Shown: piece by piece, positions 1-7,073 of the stretch
Layout of the letters: each line of letters opens with the position of its first letter
Numbering within the stretch: the first letter of the stretch is position 1
Source of the DNA: an uncultured Clostridia bacterium
GTDB taxonomy: Bacteria; Bacillota; Clostridia; Christensenellales; Aristaeellaceae
NCBI GenBank assembly: GCA_934621505.1
Contig: CAKTUU010000026.1
Span: 1 to 32,902 of the forward strand
Reading direction: 5' to 3'
Length of the DNA stretch: 32,902 bases
Position numbers and translations under genes: made by a program
Notes under the pieces: model-generated
Seen by the model: the letters and a program-made list of their open reading frames with translations, nothing else
Told to the model about the DNA's origin: nothing
The model's database searches: none

Positions 1-62
1 AAGCATAATCTACAATGATCCGCGCAGCGTGGGTGCCCAACCCACGCGCCTTACGGGCGCAC
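1..62 (-). mobile_element. Probable 5' end of a group II intron (cut off by window edge)
   Basis: Read on the minus strand, ParB coding sequence runs to GATAGC (68-63) and is followed at once by GTGCGCCCGTAA (62-51). GTGCG is the canonical first five bases of bacterial group II introns, and GTGCGCCC is the start of several well-known ones such as Ll.LtrB. The following bases fold into short stems: GCGCC/GGCGC (60-56 with 50-46) and an 8-bp stem GCGTGGGT/ACCCACGC (27-34 with 40-47). These would fit the start of intron domain I. Only 62 bases are visible, so the reverse transcriptase ORF and domains V/VI cannot be checked. The alternative is a different insertion or a simple truncation of parB. 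Confidence 0.45.
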
Positions 63-488
63 GCTATCCACCATGATAATCGTAGCTTCATCATCGTCCA
101 ACTTCCTTACAATCACAGGCATTTCAGTCAGTCCTGCAAGCTCGCTGGCATGGTGACGGCGATGTCCCGCCACCAGTTCATAGCCACCGTCCTCCATAGG
201 GCGCGCAATGGCGGGAACCAATACGCCGTATTGCTTTACACTATCAACCGTGTTCGCCATCGCCTCGTCATCCTTCACCTTAAAGGGGTGGTCGCGGAAG
301 GGATGCAGCTCGGAAAGCGGAATCATTTGCACCTTTTCCCGCTTGTCCGTTCCCTGCGGATTCTGCATTTGCGGCGCGGGCGATGCGTGCGGCGCCTGCT
401 GGATTACTTGCGCTTCCTGCCGCGTTTCCTCGGTGGAAAAGATGTCCTCATAGGCATTCAGACTGATATTTCTGCCGCTGTTTTTCAA
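51..488 (-). CDS. parB: ParB-like partition protein, N-terminal part, interrupted
   Basis: This is the N-terminal part of a ParB/Spo0J-type nuclease/CTP-binding domain. After a ~50-residue variable leader comes the core: residues around 55-80 (QMIPLSELHPFRDHPFKV), then QYGVLVPAIARP, then the signature GYELVAGHRRHHASELAGL, then TEMPVIVRKLDDDEATIIMVDS. Family members continue after VDS with an N(L/I)QRE motif and a helix-turn-helix; here the frame reads VRP and stops, so only 145 of the usual ~280-300 residues are encoded. True homology ends at position 63. The start is TTG (488-486) with AAAGGAGGTG nine bases upstream, inside the end of parA, giving a 41-base overlap that suggests translational coupling. 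If the break is a group II intron, splicing would restore full-length ParB; otherwise this is a pseudogene. Confidence 0.85.
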   Translation of the reverse strand: MKNSGRNISLNAYEDIFSTEETRQEAQVIQQAPHASPAPQMQNPQGTDKREKVQMIPLSELHPFRDHPFKVKDDEAMANTVDSVKQYGVLVPAIARPMEDGGYELVAGHRRHHASELAGLTEMPVIVRKLDDDEATIIMVDSVRP

Positions 489-1263
489 TGCCCAACACCT
501 CCTTTGTCAAGTCTGTGTAGGCTTTTGCCACTTTCCCGTTGGGGTCGTGCGCGTAGATGCTCTTGCCCTCGGCGCTGATCTCGGCGGCGCGGACGGAATG
601 GGGGATCTCCGTATCGAATATCTTGAGCTTGCCGCCGTAGGTATCGCGGAGCAGCTTCACGATTTCTTTGGCATAGTTCGTGCGATTGTCCACCATAGAC
701 AGCAGAATACCGTCGATTTTCAGCTTGGGATTGATCTGCCGCCGCACCTTGCTGATGGTCTGCAAGAGTTGCTCCAAGCCTTTGGCGGGGAGGCATTGCG
801 CCTGTACGGGGATAATCACGCTGTCTGCGGCGGCGAGGGCATTGATGGTCAGCATCCCCAGCGAGGGCATACAGTCCAGCAGGATATAATCGTAGTCGTG
901 CTTCACGGTATCGAGGTACTGCTTCAGCACTCGCTCACGGCTCATGGCATTGACTAGCGATACCTCCATGCCGGAAAGCTCGATACTGGCGGGCATGAGG
1001 TCGATGTTTTCCTCGTGGTGCAGAATCCCTTCCTTGGGGTCGATAGGCCCGTCCATGAGCAGTTTTTTCATAACGGTTGCCAGCGTGACGGGCAGTTCGT
1101 CGGGGCGCGGATAACCGAGGCTGATGGAAAGGCTGCCTTGTGGGTCACAGTCCACCAGCAATGCTTTTTTCCCTTCGCGGGCAAGACCAATACCAAGATT
1201 AGCGGTACTCGTCGTTTTGGTTACGCCGCCTTTTTGATTGGATATAGCAATAACTTTATTCAT
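448..1263 (-). CDS. parA: ParA/Soj-type partition ATPase
   Basis: This is a 271-residue ParA ATPase that would work with ParB and a centromere site to segregate a replicon or stabilise an integrative element. It has the deviant Walker A at residues 11-18 (KGGVTKTT), where the usual glycine before the second lysine is threonine. It also has the A' motif LLVDCDPQG at about residues 35-43, Walker B YDYILLDCMPSLGML, and the C-terminal helix pair typical of Soj. The start ATG (1263-1261) has GGAGGTGA immediately upstream. The KGGVTKTT variant and the adjoining short ParB resemble the pairs found on clostridial conjugative elements, so this end of the window may be the edge of such an element. That link is inference; no relaxase or integrase is visible. 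Confidence 0.92.
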   Translation of the reverse strand: MNKVIAISNQKGGVTKTTSTANLGIGLAREGKKALLVDCDPQGSLSISLGYPRPDELPVTLATVMKKLLMDGPIDPKEGILHHEENIDLMPASIELSGMEVSLVNAMSRERVLKQYLDTVKHDYDYILLDCMPSLGMLTINALAAADSVIIPVQAQCLPAKGLEQLLQTISKVRRQINPKLKIDGILLSMVDNRTNYAKEIVKLLRDTYGGKLKIFDTEIPHSVRAAEISAEGKSIYAHDPNGKVAKAYTDLTKEVLGIEKQRQKYQSECL

Positions 1264-1290
1264 GCTGCTTCACCTCCGTAAAATAGAAAA

Positions 1291-1317
1291 ATGCGCGCCA
1301 TTTCGCATGGAGCGCAT
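1291..1317. promoter_or_regulatory. Imperfect palindrome in the parA leader
   Basis: ATGCGCGCCAT (1291-1301) and ATGGAGCGCAT (1307-1317) form an 11-bp inverted repeat with one mismatch and a 5-base spacer, about 15 bases upstream of the parA ribosome site. A dyad here could be an operator for ParA autoregulation, a parS-like ParB site, or a leader RNA hairpin. The sequence does not match the chromosomal parS consensus that I know (TGTTTCACGTGAAACA). Confidence 0.35.
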
Positions 1318-1518
1318 TGTTTTGGAGTTCGTTTTTGATGATAATTTTGAAGTAAATACTGCTTTTTGATGTCTTGAAACCGTTGGTTTTATTGGCTTTG
1401 CGTCCAAGTCCTATAACACTACTCGCACCACCAAGGAACTCGGATATTGATGCAATGTCCGGATTCTTTCTTTTTGTATGTTTTCAATTCTACTGGCCAT
1501 AGGAGAAAAAAATAGAAA

Positions 1519-1724
1519 CACCATGCTTTCCTATAACATGGCCAGACTGCTGAAAAAACCCTGGTATGACAGCGTTCGTCCATGAACATGACTACGCTGG
1601 TTCACGGGAAATGCGTTATACTACAAGGCTTAGGGGGCCGCCCCTAAAACCCCGACAGGAGGTAGTACCTCCTGCATCTCCACTTTTTCAACAACCTGCA
1701 TGCTTTCCTATGAAAGCATGGTGT
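1519..1724 (-). repeat. Hairpin-flanked ~157-bp dispersed repeat, copy 1
   Basis: A non-coding element with core about 1542-1698 is flanked by a 13-base direct repeat CATGCTTTCCTAT (1522-1534 and 1699-1711). The right-hand copy of that repeat forms a perfect 9-bp hairpin (1699-1707 with 1712-1720). The core has imperfect terminal inverted repeats: CAGACTGCTGAAAAA at 1543-1557, and CAGGTTGTTGAAAAA read on the minus strand from 1698. Internal stems are 1656-1664/1666-1674 (CAGGAGGTA) and 1630-1636/1641-1647 (TTAGGGG). The minus strand aligns along its length with the repeat at 21254-21469. No protein is encoded; open frames across it are spurious. Confidence 0.75.
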
Positions 1725-1736
1725 ATTTATCGCGGC

Positions 1737-2657
1737 TCAGGCCTTGCGGAATTCCTCCTCAAAGAACAGGCGGTATGCCGTTTTGCCAAGAATGGTTTCC
1801 CGGTCGGCCAGCGGTATTTCATCGCACTCCTCCGCAACCAATTTGATCAACTGGGGCATGGTGGCTCTGGTCAGCAGGCCCGGGTAATCAGATCCCCACA
1901 TCATCTTGTCCGCGCCAACCCGGCGATACCCCCGCTGGATGATGCGCCGGGCCGTGGGGAAGGGGTATTCCTCATCAAAGTAAAAGAGCACTGTGGAAGT
2001 TTCCAGATATATTCTGGGACAGCTTTGCACCATGGTCAAAATTTCATCATAGGCATCCTCATCATAGCCATGGCCCAAAAAGGCGTCCGCGCCCATATGG
2101 CACAGCACCCAGGTAATATGCGGATAGCGGTCCTTCAGCACATTTACCCGCTGGATATCCTCTCGATGCAGCATATGAATCAGCAGGGGCTGACGATTCT
2201 GGTTCAGGCAGTCCAGCACAGGCTGCACTTCATCCGAAAGGATATGCTTATCCGGGGCGCATTGGAAGGTGCTGTTTACCTCAATCTTGAGTCCAAACAG
2301 CGGGGTGGTGTCATACAGGGTTTGCAGTTCCCGGGCAGCCGCTTCCCCTTTCAAAATATCCACCAAAGCGATGCCCTTCAAGCATTCAGGCGCGTGCTGG
2401 ATGGCTTCCATAAAATAGGCGTTAAAATAGCCGTACAAAGGGTTTGGCACCAGCAGTCCATGGGAGATACCGCACCAGTCCATATAGGCCAGCAGCGTTT
2501 CATAGCGGCTGTCGCTGTTTGTAAAAGACGGCGGCAGCTGCTGATAGGGATGGTTGCCAATCAGCACCCGGCCATGCCGGTCGCTCCTCATAGGCTGTCC
2601 CTGGGTAATGCCGCTGATACGGTCAAACAAATGTACATGGGAATCAACAATGCGCAT
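1737..2657 (-). CDS. Amidohydrolase-2 family enzyme, probably a sugar-acid lactonase
   Basis: This 306-residue TIM-barrel metal-dependent hydrolase belongs to the amidohydrolase-2 family (COG3618/PF04909 type). It has the N-terminal metal motif HVH (DSHVHLF, residues 5-11), a conserved FGLKIEV strand near residue 140, LIHML, the metal-binding histidine in LCHMGAD, and the terminal aspartate in MWGSDYPG. Members hydrolyse sugar lactones (fucono-, rhamnono-, galactaro-lactones) or decarboxylate aromatic acids. With uxaA and a sugar-binding protein nearby, a lactonase feeding a sugar-acid pathway is the likelier reading. The start ATG overlaps the end of the gntR gene by 14 bases, with GGAAGGAGAG upstream, so the two are one operon. 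There is no signal peptide, so it acts in the cytosol. The exact substrate cannot be assigned. Confidence 0.85.
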   Translation of the reverse strand: MRIVDSHVHLFDRISGITQGQPMRSDRHGRVLIGNHPYQQLPPSFTNSDSRYETLLAYMDWCGISHGLLVPNPLYGYFNAYFMEAIQHAPECLKGIALVDILKGEAAARELQTLYDTTPLFGLKIEVNSTFQCAPDKHILSDEVQPVLDCLNQNRQPLLIHMLHREDIQRVNVLKDRYPHITWVLCHMGADAFLGHGYDEDAYDEILTMVQSCPRIYLETSTVLFYFDEEYPFPTARRIIQRGYRRVGADKMMWGSDYPGLLTRATMPQLIKLVAEECDEIPLADRETILGKTAYRLFFEEEFRKA

Positions 2658-3351
2658 GGGTTATCTCTCCTTCCTGTTTTTGATGGTGCGCAAGGTAATC
2701 CTGTAAGCTCAAATCAATATGCAGTTCCATATAGGCGCAGGCCAGTTTGGTTTGGTGGGCCTGAATGGCTTCCAGAATCAATTTGTGATATTTAATGGCC
2801 AGGCTGTCGCCGGTATAGCAGTGCATGATGGGTCGCGTCATGCGGATGGGATTGGTCAGCTGTTGACTGACCGCCATAAAATAGCCGTTGTGGGTTCCTT
2901 CATTAATAATGGTATGAAACATCGTGTCATATTTATTAAAATCGTCCTCATGGTCCACGCTGGCCAGCATATGGTTGTAGCAATCCTCCAGGGCCTGATA
3001 ATCCTCCGGGGACGCCCGCTGAATAAACAGCTCCACGCTGCGCACATCCAGGGTTTTGCGCAATTCGGTCAGGTCAATGATTTCCTGAATGGAGGGCATA
3101 AACAGCTGCTGGCCCTCAATGGTTCGTTCGCTGGCGGGAAGCACATAGGTGCCGCTTCCCTTGCGCTTTCCCAAAATACGCATAGATACCAGCGGCGCGA
3201 TGGCATCACGCACGGCCACACGGCTTACGGCAAAATGCTCGCACAAGTCGCTTTCCGACCAGATGCGGGTATTTTCCGGCCATTCGCCCCGCTCAATCTG
3301 CTGAATAATAAAGTTCTGTACCATGGAATTGGCATTGTTCTGATAGGACAT
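2644..3351 (-). CDS. GntR family regulator, FadR/FCD subfamily
   Basis: This 235-residue repressor-type regulator has an N-terminal winged helix (about residues 9-65: MVQNFIIQQIERGEW, SESDLCEHFAVSRVAVRDAI, then the wing GKRKGSGTYV). The C-terminal all-helical FCD ligand domain holds the usual spaced acidic and histidine residues (YDTMFHTIINEGTHN near 155-170). FCD regulators of this kind commonly sense sugar acids or related carboxylates. The start is placed at 3351 because GGAGG lies eight bases upstream; an in-frame ATG at 3408 is open but lacks a ribosome site. It sits divergently from the sugar-binding protein and uxaA genes, with similar TGTATGATT-type sites on both sides of the intergenic region, consistent with autoregulation and control of the divergent operon. 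Confidence 0.9.
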   Translation of the reverse strand: MSYQNNANSMVQNFIIQQIERGEWPENTRIWSESDLCEHFAVSRVAVRDAIAPLVSMRILGKRKGSGTYVLPASERTIEGQQLFMPSIQEIIDLTELRKTLDVRSVELFIQRASPEDYQALEDCYNHMLASVDHEDDFNKYDTMFHTIINEGTHNGYFMAVSQQLTNPIRMTRPIMHCYTGDSLAIKYHKLILEAIQAHQTKLACAYMELHIDLSLQDYLAHHQKQEGEITHAHC

Positions 3352-3371
3352 GTACAGCCTCCACTTAAATC

Positions 3372-3423
3372 TGTATGATTTCTTGACAGAAATGGTTTTG
3401 CCAAGCACACAAGTTGTCTGATT
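3372..3423 (+). promoter_or_regulatory. Candidate GntR operator sites on the regulator side
   Basis: AAGTTGTCTGATT (3411-3423) matches AAGTTGTATGATT (3609-3621) at 12 of 13 bases, and TGTATGATT recurs at 3372-3380. TTGTATGAT-like half-sites are typical of FadR-type GntR operators. These two lie between the gntR -10-like TATAAT (minus strand, around 3459-3465) and its start codon, a position suited to autorepression. Binding is inferred. Confidence 0.4.
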
Positions 3424-3566
3424 GATATTGCTTATCTCAAAAGCTCAAATCATTTTTATTATAGCATGTTTTTTTCAAAAAGAAAAGGCTTTTGAATTGA
3501 TTTTCGCTTTTATTTTCCTGTTTTTATTGTTTTAAAAAAGTACCCAAAAAATTTTTTGAAAATCCA

Positions 3567-3595
3567 TTGACAAAGTCATAGGGCCGTGGCATACT
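3567..3595 (+). promoter_or_regulatory. Sigma-A promoter for the binding-protein/uxaA operon
   Basis: TTGACA (3567-3572), a 17-base spacer and CATACT (3590-3595) make a good vegetative promoter. The candidate operator AAGTTGTATGATT (3609-3621) lies just downstream of the expected start of transcription, which fits repression by the divergent GntR protein. Confidence 0.65.
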
Positions 3596-3653
3596 ATTCC
3601 CAGACGCAAAGTTGTATGATTACTTTGCCATGAAAACTGAAAGGGGAATCCTT

Positions 3654-4688
3654 ATGAAAAAACTGGCACGACTCCTATCTCTGGTTCTTGCACTTGTACT
3701 GTGCGCTTCCGTTTCCATGGCCGCCGCCGAAGAAACCGAACTGCCCAAGGGCGACTGGTACGTTGGCTTTAGCAACTTCTCCATCGGAAATTCCTGGCGC
3801 GTACAGATGGAAGCCGAATTTAAGGCCTATGCCGATAAGCTGAAAAGCGAAGGCGTTATCCGGGATTATGTGATGATGAATTCCGACGGCGACGTATCCA
3901 AGCAGATTGCCGATGTGCGCGACCTGATTTCCATGGGCGTGGACGTGATCTGCATCACCGCCGCCTCCCCCAAGGCTCTGGCTCCTGTATGTGAAGAAGC
4001 CGAGGAAGCCGGCGTAAAGGTGATTTCTTTTAACGAAGTCATTGACAGCGACAAGCTGACCTGCATCCTGAACCAGGACGAATACCAGCGCGGCTACGAA
4101 GCCGGTAAGTGGCTGGCCGAGGCCATCGGCGGCAAGGGCAACATCGTTTGCATCAACGGCATCGCCGGTACTGCCAACGACGAGCAGCGCTCCACCGGCT
4201 GCAAGGACGCTTTGAAGGATTACCCCGACATCAAGATTCTAACCGAAGTTTACGCGGATTGGGACTACGCCACCGCCAAGGCCGCCATGCAGGATATTAT
4301 GGCCGCCTATTCCGGCATCGATGGCATCTTTGCCCAGGGCAGCGCCGCTACCCAGGCTGTAGTAGATACCTATGCCGAAGCCAAAATGCCCTTTGTGCCC
4401 GTGGCCTACGGTGAGGATAACAACGGCTTCCTGAAGGTTTGGAAGCAGTATGTGGACCAGGGTCTGGTGACCTGCGCTACCACCTGCCCCGTATATTGCA
4501 GCGCTTACGCCCTGCAAATGGCCGTGCGCGTCCTGAACAGCGAGCAGGTAGACGCCTATTACGATATTCCCCTGGTCATGATCGAGCCCGCCACTATCGA
4601 CCAGTATGTGCGCGAGGATCTGCCGGACAGCTACTGGGCCGATACCTGGCTGAATGAGGACCAGCTGCAGGCTCTGTTCAACAACTAA
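3654..4688 (+). CDS. Sugar ABC transporter substrate-binding protein (RbsB type)
   Basis: This 344-residue periplasmic-binding-protein type 1 (PF13407-like) would capture a sugar outside the cell for an RbsABC-class importer. A signal peptide (KKLARLLSLVLALVLCASVSMAAA) is followed by the family fold: DWYVGFSNFSIGNSWRVQM, SDGDVSKQIADVRDLISMGVDVICI, ICINGIAGTANDEQRS, and DGIFAQGSAATQAVVDTYAEA. The hydrophobic stretch has a cysteine (LVLC), but the -1 leucine makes lipobox processing doubtful. The start at 3654 follows AAAGGGGA. The gene is intact to its normal end (LFNN, then TAA). However, the ATPase gene expected next is absent and only part of a permease follows, so the protein may be orphaned or may use a partner elsewhere. 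The 3609-3621 site suggests GntR control. Confidence 0.9.
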   Translation: MKKLARLLSLVLALVLCASVSMAAAEETELPKGDWYVGFSNFSIGNSWRVQMEAEFKAYADKLKSEGVIRDYVMMNSDGDVSKQIADVRDLISMGVDVICITAASPKALAPVCEEAEEAGVKVISFNEVIDSDKLTCILNQDEYQRGYEAGKWLAEAIGGKGNIVCINGIAGTANDEQRSTGCKDALKDYPDIKILTEVYADWDYATAKAAMQDIMAAYSGIDGIFAQGSAATQAVVDTYAEAKMPFVPVAYGEDNNGFLKVWKQYVDQGLVTCATTCPVYCSAYALQMAVRVLNSEQVDAYYDIPLVMIEPATIDQYVREDLPDSYWADTWLNEDQLQALFNN

Positions 4689-4720
4689 GCGGAAGCAGCT
4701 TTGGGGAAGCCGATGACTGC

Positions 4721-5347
4721 TGCGGCTTTGTCAACGGCGCGTGCCTGTACTACCTGCGAATCCCGCCCATGATTATGACCCTTGCCACCGGCACAATGCT
4801 AAGCGGCCTCGGCCTCATTTACAGCAAGGGCGCGCCCAAGGGCTATACAGCCCCGCTGATTAAGCAGATCGCCACCGGCCGCATTGGTATGCTGCCCATT
4901 ATGGTGCTTGTATGGGCCCTGATCGCGGTGGTGATCATTCTGCTGACCCACCGCAGCACCTTTGGCCGTAAAATCTACCTGATGGGCTCCAACAGCCGGG
5001 CCGCTAAATATTCCGGCATCAGCACCGCCAGGGTAACCATTCTGGTATACGCCCTTTCCGGGCTGATGGCAGGCGTTGTCGGTATGCTGTATGTAGGCTA
5101 CACCAACACCAGCTATCTGACGGCGGGCGATACCTTTATGATGGGCACGGTTTCCGCAGTCGTAGTAGGCGGCACTTCTACCCTGGGCGGCTACGGCGGC
5201 TATATCGGCACCATCGCCGGTACCATCATCATGACGGTGATCGGTTCCATCCTGACGGTGGTCAACATCGGCGAGGCCGGCCGTAAAATGGTAGAAGGCG
5301 CGCTGGTAATTGCGCTGGTCTACTTCTATGCCCGGCGCAAAAAATAA
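4721..5347 (+). pseudogene. ABC sugar permease (RbsC type), N-terminally truncated remnant
   Basis: This is the C-terminal two thirds of a BPD_transp_2 family permease. From the ATG at 4769 it encodes 192 residues: PPMIMTLATGTM, the cytoplasmic coupling segment TFGRKIYLMGSNSRAAKYSGI, then four or more hydrophobic helices with GTVSAVVVGGTSTLGGYGG near the end. Family members have about 310-340 residues. Permease-like sequence continues in frame upstream of that ATG (GFVNGACLYYLRIPP, from about 4724), without a start codon or ribosome site, and then loses similarity about 30 bases after the binding-protein stop. This is the signature of a deletion that removed the ATPase gene and the first ~110 permease residues, joining the remainder to the binding-protein gene. 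An assembly join error would look the same. Confidence 0.75.
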
Positions 5348-5368
5348 GGAATAACGGAGGAATCAATC

Positions 5369-6865
5369 ATGCCCCAACTGATCCAAATCAATCGGGCAGA
5401 TAACGTAGCCATTACCTTGCAGGCCTTGCGCAAGGGCGAACAGGCGTCCCTGGGGGAGCGGGTTTTCACCGCGCAAGGCGATATTCCCACCGATCACAAG
5501 CTGGCTCTGTCCCCCATCGCCTGCGGCGAAAAAATTATCAAATACGGCATGCCCATCGGTATCGCCACTGCGGATATTCGCCCCGGCGATCATGTGCATT
5601 CCCACAACATGCGGTCCGGCCTGTCCGGGCTGTTGGGTTACACCTATCAGCCCTGCGCCTCTGCCCCGGCAGTGGCGACAGAGGGCCTCGGCTGCACCTT
5701 TTGGGGCTATCGCCGCAAGAACGGCCGGGTGGGTACCCGCAACCAGGTATGGATTATTCCCACCGTCAGCTGCGTAAACGATCTGGTGGACCGCCTGGCC
5801 CGAGAAGCCTCCCAGCGCTTTGCTGGGCTGTGCGACGGCATTCTGGCCCTGCCCCATAACGGGGGCTGCTCCCAGCTGGGGGATGATTTTGCTACCACCC
5901 AGCATTTGCTGCGGGGACTGGTCATGCACCCCAATGCGGGCGGCGTGCTGCTGGTAAGTCTGGGCTGCGAAAACAACGATTTCGACCACTTTTTGCCCTG
6001 TCTGGACCAGGCGGATTCTTCCCGGCTGCGCACCATGGTCGCCCAAAAGGTGGAAGGAAACGAACTGGAATACGGTCTGAAGCTGATTCAGGAACTCTTG
6101 GACGAAATGCGGGACGACCGCCGGGTGGAAGTAGACGCCAGTCATCTGGTTATCGGTATGAAGTGCGGCGGCTCCGACTCGCTGTCCGGTTTGACGGCCA
6201 ATCCGCTTTGCGGCGATATCAGCAACGTGGTCACCGCCATGGGCGGCAGCAGCATCCTGACCGAGGTTCCGGAAATGTTCGGCGCGGAAACGCTGCTGAT
6301 GAGCCGGGCCGACAGCCGTCAGTCCTTTGACGCGATCGTCCAGCTGATCAACGGCTTTAAGGAATACTACATCAGCCACCATCAGCCGGTTTGCGAAAAC
6401 CCGTCCCCCGGCAACAAGGCGGGCGGTATTACCACCCTGGAGGAAAAATCCCTGGGCTGCATCCAAAAGGGCGGCCACGCGCTGATTACCGGCACCCTGA
6501 CCTATGGCGAGCCCTGCCTGCGCCCCGGGCTGAACCTGCTGACCGGCCCCGGCAACGACAGCGTGTCCGTTACCAATCTGCTTTGCAGCGGTGCGCAGAT
6601 CATTCTGTTTACCACCGGGCGGGGCAATCCGCTGGGCACCTTTGTGCCCACCCTCAAAATCTCCTCCAATTCCGATCTGATGAAACGGAAGCCGGAATGG
6701 ATAGATTTTGACGCGGGCGAGGTGCTGAGTACCAACGACCGCTGCGCAGTGGCCGCAAAGCTGTGGCAAAAGGTGCTGGACGTGGCCTCCGGCAGGCAGC
6801 AAGCCCATAACGAAACCTTTGGCTACCGCCAGATCATGCTGTTCAAGGATGGCGTTATGCTGTAG
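5369..6865 (+). CDS. uxaA: Altronate dehydratase (UxaA family)
   Basis: This 498-residue UxaA/GarD-family dehydratase most likely converts D-altronate to 2-keto-3-deoxy-D-gluconate, the galacturonate branch of hexuronate breakdown. It has an N-terminal SAF domain (about residues 1-90: DNVAITLQALRKGE, HVHSHNMRSGLSG), then the large catalytic domain opening with FWGYRRKNGRVGTRNQVWIIPTVSC. It includes LPHNGGCSQLG, MKCGGSDSLSGLTANP and the family signature AGGITTLEEKSLGCIQKGG. Length equals that of typical UxaA. It starts at an ATG after CGGAGG and ends the operon, with a strong terminator downstream. Galactarate dehydratase (GarD) and other sugar-acid dehydratases share this architecture, so the substrate is less certain than the family. 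Neighbours (lactonase-like amidohydrolase, FCD regulator) agree with sugar-acid catabolism. Confidence 0.88.
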   Translation: MPQLIQINRADNVAITLQALRKGEQASLGERVFTAQGDIPTDHKLALSPIACGEKIIKYGMPIGIATADIRPGDHVHSHNMRSGLSGLLGYTYQPCASAPAVATEGLGCTFWGYRRKNGRVGTRNQVWIIPTVSCVNDLVDRLAREASQRFAGLCDGILALPHNGGCSQLGDDFATTQHLLRGLVMHPNAGGVLLVSLGCENNDFDHFLPCLDQADSSRLRTMVAQKVEGNELEYGLKLIQELLDEMRDDRRVEVDASHLVIGMKCGGSDSLSGLTANPLCGDISNVVTAMGGSSILTEVPEMFGAETLLMSRADSRQSFDAIVQLINGFKEYYISHHQPVCENPSPGNKAGGITTLEEKSLGCIQKGGHALITGTLTYGEPCLRPGLNLLTGPGNDSVSVTNLLCSGAQIILFTTGRGNPLGTFVPTLKISSNSDLMKRKPEWIDFDAGEVLSTNDRCAVAAKLWQKVLDVASGRQQAHNETFGYRQIMLFKDGVML

Positions 6866-6927
6866 GCGGGATGTTGCATCATTGCTCAAACACCCATCCC
6901 CAATGTGCCAAACACACCCGTCTTGGC

Positions 6928-6960
6928 AACCGCAGGCTCAACCGGCCTGCGGTTTTTGCT
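6928..6960 (+). terminator. Rho-independent terminator after uxaA
   Basis: AACCGCAGGC (6928-6937) pairs perfectly with GCCTGCGGTT (6945-6954) around a 7-base loop, followed by TTTG. It separates the uxaA operon from the next gene. Confidence 0.85.
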
Positions 6961-7012
6961 TGTTTCCGGCGCGCTGCCAGACAAATACATATGTCCACGC
7001 CCCCAATACAAA

Positions 7013-7041
7013 TTGCGTTTGGTCTGGCGCCCTGTTATGAT
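7013..7041 (+). promoter_or_regulatory. Promoter of the first hydrolase-epimerase operon
   Basis: TTGCGT (7013-7018), a 17-base spacer and TATGAT (7036-7041) precede the TTG start at 7074. The same TTGCGT -35 is found in the importer promoter at 12440, which may mean shared activator-dependent control. Confidence 0.55.
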
Positions 7042-7073
7042 TTAGTCCAATCAAACCAAAGGGAGAATAGCTT

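Noticed and set aside
1261..1480. Open minus-strand frame of about 70 codons (SEFLGGASSVIGLGRKANKTNGFK and onward) running into the parA start
   Set aside because: It has no start codon or ribosome site, begins right after a stop and ends at the parA ATG. It is AT-rich and I recognise no family, so it is more likely leader DNA or an unreadable remnant.
5363..6889. 508-codon open frame on the minus strand
   Set aside because: It is the antisense shadow of uxaA in GC-rich DNA; the plus frame has full family motifs and a ribosome site.
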